Source: Roseiarcus sp963776665
Lineage (GTDB): Bacteria > Pseudomonadota > Alphaproteobacteria > Rhizobiales > Beijerinckiaceae
Direction of reading: 5' to 3'
DNA: 64,000 nucleotides
NCBI GenBank assembly: GCA_963776665.1
Contig: CAVZNQ010000030.1
Location: 1 to 64,000 of the forward strand
The notes under the pieces are model-generated. The model saw only the letters and a program-made list of their open reading frames with translations. It had not been told where the DNA came from and made no database searches. The translations under genes and the position numbers were made by a program. How positions within the stretch are numbered: the first letter of the stretch is position 1; each line of letters opens with the position of its first letter. Positions 36,404 to 45,312 of the stretch are shown piece by piece.

Positions 36404-37426
36404 CTAGACCTTGCGTCGCCTTGCCTTGGCGAAGGTGTCGAAAGCGACGGCGAGCACGATGATGACGCCGATCACGATCTGCTGAATGTAGGAAGACACG
36501 TTCATCAGCACGAGGCCGTTGAGCAGGACGCCGATGAGGATCGAGCCGATGACGGTGCCGAAGATGGTTCCCGACCCGCCGAACAGGCTCGTGCCGCCGA
36601 TCACCACCGAGGCGATGACGGTGAGCTCATAGCCGGTGCCGGCGACCGCCTCGGCGGAATTCAGCCGCGCCGCGAGCACGAAGGCCCCAAGCCCGGCGAA
36701 GAAGCCCATGATCACATAGACGCTGGCGATGACCCGGTTGACGTTCAGGCCGGAGAGCCGCGCCGCCTCAGGATTGCCGCCGACCGCATAGACCTGGCGG
36801 CCGTAGCGGGTATAGCGCAGCGTGATATGCGCGAGCGCCGCCGCAGCGAGAAAGATGATGACCGGGATCGGCACCGGGCCGATCTTGCCCTGGCCCCACC
36901 AGAAGAACGACGGCTGGAAGCCGGAGATCGGACCGCCGGCGGCGAACAGGAGCGCCGCGCCGCGAAAGGCCGACATGCCGCCGAGCGTCACCACGAAAGG
37001 CGGAACCTTGAGCCGGGTGATCGCGAGGCCCTGAAGATAGCCGCCGGCGATCCCGACCGCGATGGCGGCCAGGGCGGCGGCGCCCCAGCCGTAGCCGACG
37101 CCGCCCTCGCCGACGGTGAAGCGGTTCTCGAGCCCGCCCTTCTCGACCGCCGCGGCCACGAGCCCGGCGAAGGCGAGCAGCGAGCCGACCGAGAGATCGA
37201 TGCCGGCGGTCAGGATCACGAAGGTCATGCCGACAGCGAGCAGGCCGGTGATCGACACCTGGCGCATCACGTTGAAGAGGTTGATTTCCGAAAGGAACCT
37301 GGGCTCCATCACCGCAAACAGCGCCATAAGCACGATGAGGAACAGCGTCGGCGCGAATCTGGCGATGAAGCCGAACACGTCGACGCCGCCAGCCGGGCTC
37401 GGTTCCACTGCTCTGGTGTCAGTCAT
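36404..37426 (-). CDS. sugar ABC transporter permease, RbsC-like
   Basis: Inner-membrane permease of 340 residues with about ten spans. It has VMRQVSITGLLAVGMTFVIL, TAGIDLSVGSLLAFAGLVA, VPPFVVTLGGMSAFRG, RYGRQVYAVGGNPEAARLSG and GYELTVIASVVIGGTSLFGG, all conserved in the ribose/xylose/galactose family. The ATG at 37426 is chosen because the open frame further upstream is shadow of the ATPase gene. It is the last gene of a binding-protein-ATPase-permease operon and follows the ATPase by 8 bases. Sugar not determined. Confidence 0.92.
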   Translation of the reverse strand: MTDTRAVEPSPAGGVDVFGFIARFAPTLFLIVLMALFAVMEPRFLSEINLFNVMRQVSITGLLAVGMTFVILTAGIDLSVGSLLAFAGLVAAAVEKGGLENRFTVGEGGVGYGWGAAALAAIAVGIAGGYLQGLAITRLKVPPFVVTLGGMSAFRGAALLFAAGGPISGFQPSFFWWGQGKIGPVPIPVIIFLAAAALAHITLRYTRYGRQVYAVGGNPEAARLSGLNVNRVIASVYVIMGFFAGLGAFVLAARLNSAEAVAGTGYELTVIASVVIGGTSLFGGSGTIFGTVIGSILIGVLLNGLVLMNVSSYIQQIVIGVIIVLAVAFDTFAKARRRKV

Positions 37427-37434
37427 CGCACGCC

Positions 37435-39021
37435 TCAAGAAGCCCGGACGCGACCTTCGGCCGCGCCATCGTGGAAAGTCATCATCGACATCAGGATTTC
37501 CTGGGTCGCATCGTTGCGCGCGATCTCGCCGGTCACCCGGCCCTCGCGCATGGTGACGATGCGATCCGAGACGGCGAGGATCTCCGGCAGCTCCGACGAG
37601 ATGACAATGACGGCGATTCCGGACTTGGCCATCTCGATCAGGAGGTTGTGCACTTCGACCTTGGACCCGACGTCGATGCCCCGCGTCGGCTCGTCGACGA
37701 TGAGGATCTTCGGCCTGAGCGACAGCCAGCGCGCCAGCACGACCTTCTGCTGATTGCCGCCGGAGAGGAGGCCCGCGAGCTGGTCGGGGCTCGCCATTCG
37801 GATGCTGAGGAGCCGGCGGAACTCTTCGACCAGCTTCTCCTCGCGGCCCTCGTCGATGAACCACCCGCGGCTGATCTGCTCCTGCGAGGCGATCGACATG
37901 TTGGTCCGGATCGCGAGGCTGAGAAAGAGCGCCTGCTTCTTGCGGTCCTCCGGCACGAGGCCGATTCCGTGGGTCATGGCGTCGCGCGGACCCGAGAACT
38001 TCACCGGACTTCCATCGATACGGATGACGCCGGCGTCGAAAGCGTCGGCGCCGAAGATTGCTCGCGCGGTCTCCGTCCTTCCGGCGCCGACCAGCCCGGC
38101 GAGCCCCAGGATCTCGCCGTGATGGACGGTGAGCGAGACGTCAACGAGCTCGATGGCGTGTGGATCCTGCGCGGTGCGCCGACGTGTCAGGCCCTCGACT
38201 TCGAGCGCGACCGGACCGGGCTTCGGGATCGGCCGTTCTCCGTAGAGGGCGCCGACGTCCCGGCCGACCATCATCCGAATGATGGCGTCGACATTCGTGT
38301 CGGCGACCGCGCCGGAGCCGACGAAATGCCCGTCGCGCAGCACCGTGTAGCGGTCGCAGAGGCGGAACACCTCCTCCAGCCGATGAGTGACGAAGATGAT
38401 CGACAGTCCCTCGGCCTTCAGCGTCCGGATGATGCGGGCGAGGTTGGCGACTTCGGTTTCGCTCAGCGCCGAGGTCGGCTCGTCCATAACGATGAGCTTG
38501 GACCGCATGGAAAGCGCGCGGGCGATCTCGACCAGCTGCTGCTCGGCGACCGAGAGGTCGCGCACGTGCGTCATCGGGTCGCGCTTGAGCCCGATCCTGT
38601 CGGTTATCGCGCGGGTGTCTTCGGCGAGGCGGCGCCAGCTCACGAACAGCCTGGAGCCGGGTTCGCGGCCGATGAACACGTTCTCCGCGATGGTCATGTC
38701 GGGCGCGAGGGTGAACTCCTGGTAGATCGTGACAATGCCGGCGCGCTGCGCGTCGTGGGGCGACGCGAACGATGCGGGCTCGCCGAAGAGCTCGATCGTC
38801 CCGGCATCCGCGGCGTGCGCGCCGGAAAGGATCTTGAGCAAGGTCGATTTGCCGGCGCCGTTCTCGCCGAGCAGCGCGTGAATTTCGCGCGCCCCGATCT
38901 CGAGATGAGCGTTCTCGAGCGCGCGCACGCCGGGAAAGCGCTTGCTGACCCCAATCATCTTGAGGACCGGGCCGTCCGAATCCGCCGAAACGGACGACAG
39001 AGCCGCGGGCGCGTTGGCCAT
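37435..39021 (-). CDS. sugar ABC transporter ATP-binding protein, RbsA-like
   Basis: A tandem ATPase of 528 residues. The first nucleotide-binding domain has an intact Walker A GENGAGKST, LSVAEQQLVEIARALS and VMDEPTSALSETE. The second has the degenerate GLVGAGRTE in place of Walker A and LSGGNQQKVVLARWL with VDEPTRGIDVGSK, typical of RbsA/MglA/XylG. It drives uptake of a monosaccharide with the adjoining permease and binding protein. Between it and the upstream binding-protein gene lies a strong hairpin, which can lower its expression. Confidence 0.93.
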   Translation of the reverse strand: MANAPAALSSVSADSDGPVLKMIGVSKRFPGVRALENAHLEIGAREIHALLGENGAGKSTLLKILSGAHAADAGTIELFGEPASFASPHDAQRAGIVTIYQEFTLAPDMTIAENVFIGREPGSRLFVSWRRLAEDTRAITDRIGLKRDPMTHVRDLSVAEQQLVEIARALSMRSKLIVMDEPTSALSETEVANLARIIRTLKAEGLSIIFVTHRLEEVFRLCDRYTVLRDGHFVGSGAVADTNVDAIIRMMVGRDVGALYGERPIPKPGPVALEVEGLTRRRTAQDPHAIELVDVSLTVHHGEILGLAGLVGAGRTETARAIFGADAFDAGVIRIDGSPVKFSGPRDAMTHGIGLVPEDRKKQALFLSLAIRTNMSIASQEQISRGWFIDEGREEKLVEEFRRLLSIRMASPDQLAGLLSGGNQQKVVLARWLSLRPKILIVDEPTRGIDVGSKVEVHNLLIEMAKSGIAVIVISSELPEILAVSDRIVTMREGRVTGEIARNDATQEILMSMMTFHDGAAEGRVRAS

Positions 39022-39057
39022 CCGGGAGCACTCGTTGGCGGGTGGACGATGGAGAGG

Positions 39058-39085
39058 AAGGCGCGCCGCGTGCGGCGCGCCTTTT
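39058..39085. terminator. GC-rich hairpin between binding-protein and ATPase genes
   Basis: AAGGCGCGCCGC and GCGGCGCGCCTT are exact reverse complements around GT, with TT after on the plus strand. On the transcribed minus strand the hairpin follows the binding-protein stop by about 10 bases and precedes the ATPase gene. It is well placed as an attenuator or mRNA stabiliser giving more binding protein than transporter. Confidence 0.6.
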
Positions 39086-39094
39086 GCGTTGCGG

Positions 39095-40042
39095 TTACTT
39101 CACTTCGTTCAGGCGCTCGGCGTCTTTCAGATTTTCTTTGGTGATCGCGACAGGAGTAAGCAACGTGATCTGCTGCTCCGGCTTTTTGCCGCTCTTGAGG
39201 TACTCAGCCATGATATCGACGGCGGTCGCGCTCTGCTTCGCGGGGAATTGCTCGATCGTTGCGGTCAGCTCGCCGTCGCGCACCTTCCCCAGCGCCTCCG
39301 GCAGCGCGTCGAAGCCGATGACGACGACGCCTTTGAGGTTGCGCGCCTTGAGCGCTTCGATCGCGCCGAGCGCCATGTCGTCGTTCGCCGCGTTGATGAC
39401 CTGGGGCGGCGCGCTCATCCCGGCGAGCAGGGATTCGGTGACTTTGAGGCCGTCGTCCCGGTGGAAGTTGGCGGTCTGCTCCGCCACGATCTTGTAGTTG
39501 GGACCGGCCTTATCGAGCACGTTGTGCAGCCCCTTGTTGCGGTCGATCGCCGGGCTCGCGCCGGGTGAGCCCTGAAGATTGATGATCGTCGCCCCATTCG
39601 GGAACATCTTGACGATGAGGTTGCCCTGAGCCTCGCCGCCCTTGACGTTGTCGGCGCCGACATGGCCGACGATATCGGTCACAGAGGGCACCCGCCGGTC
39701 GATGGTGACGACCGGCACCTTGGCGTCGATCGCTTCCTTTAGCGCTGGCGCGAGAGCGTCCTGATCCTTCGGGCTGATCACGATCCCTTTGACGCCTTTG
39801 GCCAGCGCCGCCTCGATGTCAGCGGTCTGCTTGGGCGACTGATCCTGGCCGTCGCTTTCGATGTAGCTGAGCCCGTCTTTATCCGCCTCGGCCTTCAGTC
39901 CGTCGTTCATCATGTGGACGAAGAACGGAAAGTTCATGCCCGGGACGGAGAGCAGGATCAGCGGTTTGTCGGCAGCGAAAGCGGGTGCGGCGAGCGCGAT
40001 CGCCATGAAGCTCGCGATCGCAGTTCGGCGGGTGATGCGCAT
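39095..40042 (-). CDS. sugar ABC transporter substrate-binding protein, RbsB-like
   Basis: First gene of the operon. Start ATG 40042, with the signal peptide MRITRRTAIASFMAIALAA; the frame upstream of it is unlikely to be translated. The mature part is a type-1 periplasmic binding protein: FPFFVHMMNDGLKAEADKDG, ESDGQDQSPKQTADIEAALA, VVTIDRRVPSV, GSPGASPAIDRNKG, INAANDDMALGAIEAL and VVVIGFDALPEALGKVRDG. It binds one sugar, probably a pentose or hexose, in the periplasm. A promoter in the 170 bases towards the opposing acyl-CoA dehydrogenase gene is expected. Confidence 0.92.
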   Translation of the reverse strand: MRITRRTAIASFMAIALAAPAFAADKPLILLSVPGMNFPFFVHMMNDGLKAEADKDGLSYIESDGQDQSPKQTADIEAALAKGVKGIVISPKDQDALAPALKEAIDAKVPVVTIDRRVPSVTDIVGHVGADNVKGGEAQGNLIVKMFPNGATIINLQGSPGASPAIDRNKGLHNVLDKAGPNYKIVAEQTANFHRDDGLKVTESLLAGMSAPPQVINAANDDMALGAIEALKARNLKGVVVIGFDALPEALGKVRDGELTATIEQFPAKQSATAVDIMAEYLKSGKKPEQQITLLTPVAITKENLKDAERLNEVK

Positions 40043-40215
40043 GGTTTGTACCTCCCTTGCGCCGGACTGACATGTTAGCCGGCGTTGGCCAAACATGTCC
40101 GAATTCGAGCGCGGCGACAAGCGCGCATTCGCATGCGACTCGACAAACTCCGGCCAACCACGGACATTGGCGGGCCGTCGGGCGCTTCTCGGGCCCCGCG
40201 CGAGCAGGAGACCTC

Positions 40216-41379
40216 ATGGCGATCGATCGCGCTGAGCTCGGCGCCTGGCTCGAGGCCAACTGTCCGCCCGAGATGCGCCAATCCGCAGGCGAGGAGGATA
40301 TCTGCTGGGGCGGCCGGCGCTGGGTGTTTCAGTCGGAAGCGCAAAAGCTCTGGCTAGAACGCTGCGCGCGGCGCGGCTTCACCGTGCCGGCATGGCCGAA
40401 AGAATACGGCGGGGCAGGATTGTCCCGCGAGGACATGGCCGTCCTGCGGGAGGAGATGCAGCGCATTCACGCACGCCCGCCGCTGGTCAGCTTCGGCATC
40501 TGGATGCTCGGCCCGGCGCTGCTCAAATTCGGCTCGCCCGAGCAGAAGGCGACCCATCTGCCCCGAATCGCGCGCGGCGAAATCCGCTGGTGCCAGGGCT
40601 ATTCCGAGCCGGGCGCCGGCTCCGACCTCGCGTCGCTGCGCACCAAGGCGGAGGATCGTGGCGATCATTTTCTCGTCAACGGCCAGAAGATCTGGACCTC
40701 CTACGCGGACAAGGCGGATTGGATTTTCTGCCTGGTGCGGACTGACCCGCAGGCGGTGAAGCAGAAGGGCATTTCCTTCCTCCTCATCGACATGGCGAGC
40801 CCTGGAGTGTCGACCAGGCCGATCGTGCTGATCTCGGGCAAGTCGCCATTCTGCGAGACGTTTTTCGACAATGTCGCGGTTCCGAAGGAAAACCTGGTCG
40901 GAACGCTCCATCGAGGCTGGGACGTCGCCAAATATCTCCTCACCCACGAGCGCGAGATGATCGCCGGCGGCGGAAACCTCTACGACCTCCATGCGCTCGA
41001 CCGGGCGGCGGCGGCGAAGGCCGAGGGCGGAAGGCTCGCCGATCCGATCCTGCGCGCCGAGATCGCCCGCGCCGCGATCGACACTCATGCGTCCGAAGCG
41101 ACGCGGCAGCGATACCTCGCTGAGGCCGCGAACGGGGGCGAGATCGGCGCCCGTTCCGCCTTGCTCAAATACGACGGCACCGAGCTCAACAAACGCCGGC
41201 ACGAGCTCCTGATGGCGCTCGCCGGCGCGGACGGCCTCTATTTCGACGGCAATCTCGGGCCGGCGCAGGACGTCGCGCGCGGCTGGCTGCGCTCCAAGGG
41301 CAATTCGATCGAGGGCGGCACGTCGGAAATCATGCTCGACATCGTCGCCAAGCGGCTGCTTGAACTGCCCGCGGATTGA
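40216..41379 (+). CDS. acyl-CoA dehydrogenase, first of a pair
   Basis: FAD enzyme of 387 residues introducing a double bond into an acyl-CoA. Start ATG 40216 behind GCAGGAGACCTC. Conserved stretches include WPKEYGGAGLSREDMAVL, WCQGYSEPGAGSDLASLRT, NGQKIWTSYADKADW and the C-terminal RSKGNSIEGGTSEIMLDIVAKRLL (shown in part). The pattern is that of ACAD proteins found in steroid, branched-chain or aromatic acyl degradation. A second, shorter ACAD gene starts 8 bases after its stop. Two such genes in tandem usually form a mixed alpha2beta2 complex. Substrate unknown. Confidence 0.9.
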   Translation: MAIDRAELGAWLEANCPPEMRQSAGEEDICWGGRRWVFQSEAQKLWLERCARRGFTVPAWPKEYGGAGLSREDMAVLREEMQRIHARPPLVSFGIWMLGPALLKFGSPEQKATHLPRIARGEIRWCQGYSEPGAGSDLASLRTKAEDRGDHFLVNGQKIWTSYADKADWIFCLVRTDPQAVKQKGISFLLIDMASPGVSTRPIVLISGKSPFCETFFDNVAVPKENLVGTLHRGWDVAKYLLTHEREMIAGGGNLYDLHALDRAAAAKAEGGRLADPILRAEIARAAIDTHASEATRQRYLAEAANGGEIGARSALLKYDGTELNKRRHELLMALAGADGLYFDGNLGPAQDVARGWLRSKGNSIEGGTSEIMLDIVAKRLLELPAD

Positions 41380-41387
41380 GAGCCGCG

Positions 41388-42491
41388 ATGCTGCTCCTGA
41401 ACGAAGACCAGAAGCTCCTGATGGCGAGCGCGCGCGGCGCAGTGGCGGAGAAGGCGCCGATCGCCGAGTTCCGCAAGCTGCGCAAAGACCCGAACGGCCT
41501 CGGCTTCTCGCCCGCCTTCTGGCGCGCCTCAGCCGAGCTCGGCTGGACCGGCGTCCTCGTGCCGGAAGCGTTCGGCGGCCTCGAATTCGGCGTCGTCGGC
41601 GCCGGACTGATCGCGCGCGAGATGGCTCGTGAGCTTGCGCCCTCGCCCTTTCTCTCGACCTCCGTTCTGTCGGCAAGCGCGCTCGCCCGCGCCGGCTCGA
41701 AGGCGCAGAAGGCGGAGTGGCTGCCGCGAATCGCGCGCGGCGAGGCGATCGTCGCTTTCGCGCTCGACGAAGGCGCGCGCCCGGGTGCGATCGCGACCAC
41801 GGCGACGCATGCGGCTTCGGGCTGGCGGCTCGACGGCGTCAAGCACTTCGTGCTCGATGGCCATGCCGCCGAGGCGATCCTGATCGCCGCCGAGGTCGAG
41901 GGCGAGGCGACGCTCTTTCTCGCCAGGGCCGACGCGCCGGGCCTCTCCCGCGACGCGCGCACGCTTGTCGACGGCAGGCGGGTCGCGAGCCTCAGGCTCG
42001 ACGGCGTCGCGCTTGACGCTGGCGCGCGGCTTCAAGGCGGGGCGGGCGCGATCGAGGAGGTCGTCGACATCGGCCGCGCCGTCGTCTCGGCCGCGCTCTG
42101 CGGGGTCGCCGAGGAATCGTTCGCGCGCACGGCGCGTTATCTCAAGGAGCGGCGCCAGTTCGATCGCCGGATCGGCAGCTTCCAGGCCCTTCAGCATCGC
42201 GCCGCGCGCATGCATGTCGATATCGAGAACGCGTGGTCGGCGACGCTCAAGGCGATGCAGTCGCTCGAGGCGCGGGCCAATTCCGCCGCGCTCGACGTCG
42301 CGGTCGCCAAGGCCAAGGCGAGCGAGACCGCATGCGCGGCGACCGCGGAGTGCCTGCAGATGCATGGCGGCGTCGGCATGACCGACGAATTCGACATCGG
42401 CCTTTTCCTGAAGCGCGCCCGGGTCGATTCGGTGCTGTTCGGCGACGCCTCGTTTCACGCCGACCGCGTCGCCACGATGCTGGGATATTGA
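41388..42491 (+). CDS. acyl-CoA dehydrogenase, second of a pair
   Basis: Start ATG 41388 (MLLLNEDQKLLMASAR); an upstream TTG at 41376 overlaps the first gene's stop. It is about 367 residues, the usual length for the shorter partner. It keeps the family frame (FGGLEFGVVGAGLIAREM, LKERRQFDRRIGSFQALQH, TAECLQMHGGVGMTDEFDIG) but the middle of the flavin site is divergent: the usual YSEPGAGSD block is replaced by AFALDEGARPG. This suggests a partner subunit with reduced or altered flavin binding. A role as a heteromeric ACAD subunit is inferred from this and from adjacency. Confidence 0.85.
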   Translation: MLLLNEDQKLLMASARGAVAEKAPIAEFRKLRKDPNGLGFSPAFWRASAELGWTGVLVPEAFGGLEFGVVGAGLIAREMARELAPSPFLSTSVLSASALARAGSKAQKAEWLPRIARGEAIVAFALDEGARPGAIATTATHAASGWRLDGVKHFVLDGHAAEAILIAAEVEGEATLFLARADAPGLSRDARTLVDGRRVASLRLDGVALDAGARLQGGAGAIEEVVDIGRAVVSAALCGVAEESFARTARYLKERRQFDRRIGSFQALQHRAARMHVDIENAWSATLKAMQSLEARANSAALDVAVAKAKASETACAATAECLQMHGGVGMTDEFDIGLFLKRARVDSVLFGDASFHADRVATMLGY

Positions 42492-42506
42492 GGCAAGAGC
42501 CGCGGC

Positions 42507-43691
42507 TCAGGCGGCCTCGATCGCCATTGCGGTCGCTTCGCCGCCGCCAATGCAGAGCGAAGCGACGCCCCGCTTCAAGCCGCGCGCCCGCAGCGCCGCG
42601 ATCAGCGTCACGAGAATGCGCGCGCCCGAGGCGCCGATCGGATGGCCGAGCGCGCAGGCGCCGCCGTTGACGTTGACCTTGTCGTGCGGCAGGCCGAGAT
42701 CGCGCATCGCCGCCATCGCGACGACGGCGAAGGCTTCGTTGATCTCATAGAGGTCGACCGATTCCCCGCTCCACCCGGTTTTTTCGAACAGTTTCCTGAG
42801 CGCGCCGATCGGGGCGGTCGGAAATTTGCTCGGCTCGGCGGCGTATGTCGCATGCGCTACGATGCGAGCAAGCGGCGCCGCGCCGCGCCTCCCGGCTTCG
42901 CTCTCGCGCATGATGACAAGCGCCGCCGCGCCGTCGGAGATTGAGCTCGAGTTGGCCGCCGTCACCGTGCCGCCGTCGCGGAAGGCGGGCTTCAGCGCCG
43001 GGATCTTGTCCGGGCGCGCCTTCGGCGGCTGCTCGTCGGTGGCGATCTGTGTCTCCGACTTGCCCGATTTTACGCTGACGGGGGCGATCTCCCAGGTGAA
43101 GTCGCCCTGTTTGATCGCACGGTTGGCGCGCTCGAGCGAGGCGAGCGCGTAAGCGTCCTGCGCCTGGCGGGTGAATTGATAATCCTGGGCGCAATCCTCG
43201 GCGAACGTCCCCATCAGGCGCCCCTTGTCGTAGGCGTCCTCGAGGCCGTCCAGGAACATGTGATCGATGGTGCGGCCGTGGCCCATCCGGTAGCCGGTGC
43301 GAGCGCGATCGAGGAGATAGGGCGCGTTGCTCATGCTCTCCATGCCGCCGGCGACCACCACATCCGCCGAGCCGGCGCACAAAAGGTCGTGGGCGATCAT
43401 CGCCGCCTTCATGCCGGAGCCGCACATCTTGTTGACCGTGGTCGCGCCCGCCGCGATGGGCAGGCCCGCGCCGATCGCCGCCTGACGCGCTGGCGCCTGG
43501 CCCTGCCCAGCCGGCAGGACGCAACCCATCAGGATCTCATCGACGCTTGCCGCCGCGAGCCCCGCCCGCTCGACCGCGGCCGCAATCGCGCGCGCGCCGA
43601 GCGCCGGCGCGGTCACGTCCTTCAGGTCCCCAAGAAAGCCGCCCATTGGCGTGCGGGCCGCGCCGACAATGACGATGGGGTCCGCGCTCAC
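42507..43691 (-). CDS. acetyl-CoA C-acyltransferase (thiolase)
   Basis: Starts at GTG 43691 behind GGAGGGCTT (MSADPIVIVGAARTPMGG). Active-site residues: nucleophilic Cys in NKMCGSGMKAAM, His in CALGHPIGASGAR and the second Cys in SLCIGGGEATAM. About 394 residues. It either condenses two acetyl-CoA or cleaves 3-ketoacyl-CoA. It converges on the ACAD pair across 15 bases, so a shared beta-oxidation-type pathway is likely. Biosynthetic versus degradative use cannot be told from sequence. Confidence 0.93.
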   Translation of the reverse strand: MSADPIVIVGAARTPMGGFLGDLKDVTAPALGARAIAAAVERAGLAAASVDEILMGCVLPAGQGQAPARQAAIGAGLPIAAGATTVNKMCGSGMKAAMIAHDLLCAGSADVVVAGGMESMSNAPYLLDRARTGYRMGHGRTIDHMFLDGLEDAYDKGRLMGTFAEDCAQDYQFTRQAQDAYALASLERANRAIKQGDFTWEIAPVSVKSGKSETQIATDEQPPKARPDKIPALKPAFRDGGTVTAANSSSISDGAAALVIMRESEAGRRGAAPLARIVAHATYAAEPSKFPTAPIGALRKLFEKTGWSGESVDLYEINEAFAVVAMAAMRDLGLPHDKVNVNGGACALGHPIGASGARILVTLIAALRARGLKRGVASLCIGGGEATAMAIEAA

Positions 43692-43848
43692 AAGCCCTCC
43701 GCCTCCGCAAAACATGGGCGAACGTGTTGTCAGGCGCACGCACGCCCGTTCCCGCCTGCTATATAGGCCAACGGGGGGAAATTTTAAACTTGCGCGCGCT
43801 GGCGAGGTCGAGCGGGTCCGGACAATTTCGCCGGACCTTTCGGGGCCG

Positions 43849-44172
43849 TCATTTGTCGCTGAACAGCGTCAGCAGAACCTTGCCCTTGTCGCCAATGATG
43901 CAGACGAGCGTCTGCGGCTTGGTTGTCTTCGTGCGCTCGACATAGGCCTCCCCGACCACAACGGTTCTGATCGGCACGTCCTCGATCGCGGCTTCCGTCT
44001 TGATGATTTTTGCGCTGTCGAGATCGATCAGCACATCCTTCACCTGCGGATATTTTTGCTGAAGCGCGATGAGTCCGCTCGCCTTGCAAGCGTCGGCCTC
44101 CGGAGACAGAGTCTCGGCGGCAGCGGCGCCGGCCGCCAGCGACGCCAGCAGCCCAAGTCCAAATCTCAACAT
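43849..44172 (-). CDS. small periplasmic hypothetical protein, 107 aa
   Basis: Start ATG 44172 behind GGAGGGAG. Residues 1-19 are a clear signal peptide (LRFGLGLLASLAAGAAAAE). The rest has an ordered, two-cysteine domain (EADACKASGLIALQQKYPQV ... TLVCIIGDKGKVLLTLFSD). It does not resemble a known enzyme. The cysteines at about residues 29 and 93 could form a disulphide. Divergent from the MoeB-like gene by 116 bases. Confidence 0.65.
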   Translation of the reverse strand: MLRFGLGLLASLAAGAAAAETLSPEADACKASGLIALQQKYPQVKDVLIDLDSAKIIKTEAAIEDVPIRTVVVGEAYVERTKTTKPQTLVCIIGDKGKVLLTLFSDK

Positions 44173-44288
44173 CGCGCTCCCTCCAGTGGTGGCTCAACCC
44201 GAACGCTGGTCGCCGATGCTTGTTCCCTTACGACCCCCGACGATAAGGACTTCGCCGGCCGCCAACCTCCGTGTAGAGTCGGAGCGAG

Positions 44289-45110
44289 ATGTCCCTCTCC
44301 GCTGAAGAGATTGAGCGTTACGCGCGTCAAATCGTGCTGCGGGGCGTGGGCGGCCCCGGGCAGAACAAGCTCAAGGACGCGCGCGCTCTCGTCGTCGGCG
44401 CGGGAGGCCTGGGCTCGCCGGCGCTGCAATATCTGGCCGGGGCTGGGGTCGGGACGCTCGGAATCGTCGACGACGACGAGGTTGCGCTCTCCAACCTTCA
44501 CCGCCAGATCCTTCACGGGACAGACGATGTCGGGCGTCCGAAGACGGAGAGCGCGGCGGCGGCGATCAAGCGCATCAACCCGCACGTTGCGGTCGAGCCG
44601 CTCGCCGTAAGGCTGGACGCCGCCAACGCCGGGTCGATCGTCGAGCGCTTCGATGTGGTGCTCGACGGATCGGACAATTTCGCCACCCGCTACGCCCTGT
44701 CCGACGCCTGCTTCCATGCGCGTCGTCCGCTCGTCTCGGCCGCGCTCGGCGAGTTCGACGGCACGCTGACGACGCTGAAGCCTTACGAGGATGGCGCGGA
44801 CGGCCGGTTGAACCCGACCTATCGCTGCCTCTTTCCCGACCCGCCGGAGCCTGGAGCCGTCCCGACCTGCGCCGAAGCCGGGGTGCTCGGGGCGCTCGCC
44901 GGCGTGCTCGGCTCGCTGATGGCGCTCGAGGCGATCCGCGTGATTGTCGGCGGCTTCGGCGACGGGGACGAAGGCCTGGTCGGGCGGCTCTTGATGATCA
45001 ACTCGCGCGCCATGCGGTTCGAGACGCTGCGCTACGGTTGGGACCCGGACAATCCCCTGAGCGGGAGGAGCAGGGCGTCCGCGGAAACGTCAGCGGCGCC
45101 CGACGCCTAG
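44289..45110 (+). CDS. MoeB/ThiF-family adenylyltransferase
   Basis: E1-like enzyme of 273 residues which adenylates the C-terminal glycine of a small sulphur-carrier (MoaD or ThiS). N-terminus ERYARQIVLRGVGGPGQNKL, nucleotide site VVGAGGLGSPALQYLAGAGV, VDDDEVALSNLHRQILHG, DGSDNFATRYALSDAC, and PPEPGAVPTCAEAGVLG, with one visible cysteine. The usual zinc CxxC pairs are reduced: near the end there is no CxxC. This may be a zinc-free member or the pairs are lost. Molybdopterin use would fit the mod locus, but that is only suggestive. Confidence 0.85.
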   Translation: MSLSAEEIERYARQIVLRGVGGPGQNKLKDARALVVGAGGLGSPALQYLAGAGVGTLGIVDDDEVALSNLHRQILHGTDDVGRPKTESAAAAIKRINPHVAVEPLAVRLDAANAGSIVERFDVVLDGSDNFATRYALSDACFHARRPLVSAALGEFDGTLTTLKPYEDGADGRLNPTYRCLFPDPPEPGAVPTCAEAGVLGALAGVLGSLMALEAIRVIVGGFGDGDEGLVGRLLMINSRAMRFETLRYGWDPDNPLSGRSRASAETSAAPDA

Positions 45111-45143
45111 AGCGTGTCGCAGTCTGGTGGAATCGCGCCGCCT

Positions 45144-45247
45144 CCTCGTCCTGAGGAGCGCCGAAGGCGCGTCTCGAAGGACGCTCCAGGAGGCATTGCT
45201 CTGGCGCTTACTGGATCGCCCTTCGACGCCGCCGGCTCAGGACGAGG
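45144..45247. repeat. intergenic palindromic repeat (alphaproteobacterial REP-like)
   Basis: The left arm at 45144-45183 (CCTCGTCCTGAG, then GTCTCGAAGG) and the right arm at 45219-45247 (CCTTCGACGCC, then CTCAGGACGAGG) are inverted copies. The left arm also contains GCGCC-GAAG-GCGC. The same kind of phrase occurs many times in Rhizobiales genomes as an interspersed repeat. It lies between convergent genes and may act as a transcription stop. I saw no second copy in this window. Confidence 0.65.
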
Positions 45248-45312
45248 TCGAGGCAAAGCGCGCACAGCCAATTGCAACGCGCTATAGACTTCAGGGCGCC
45301 CGGGACCCGGCT

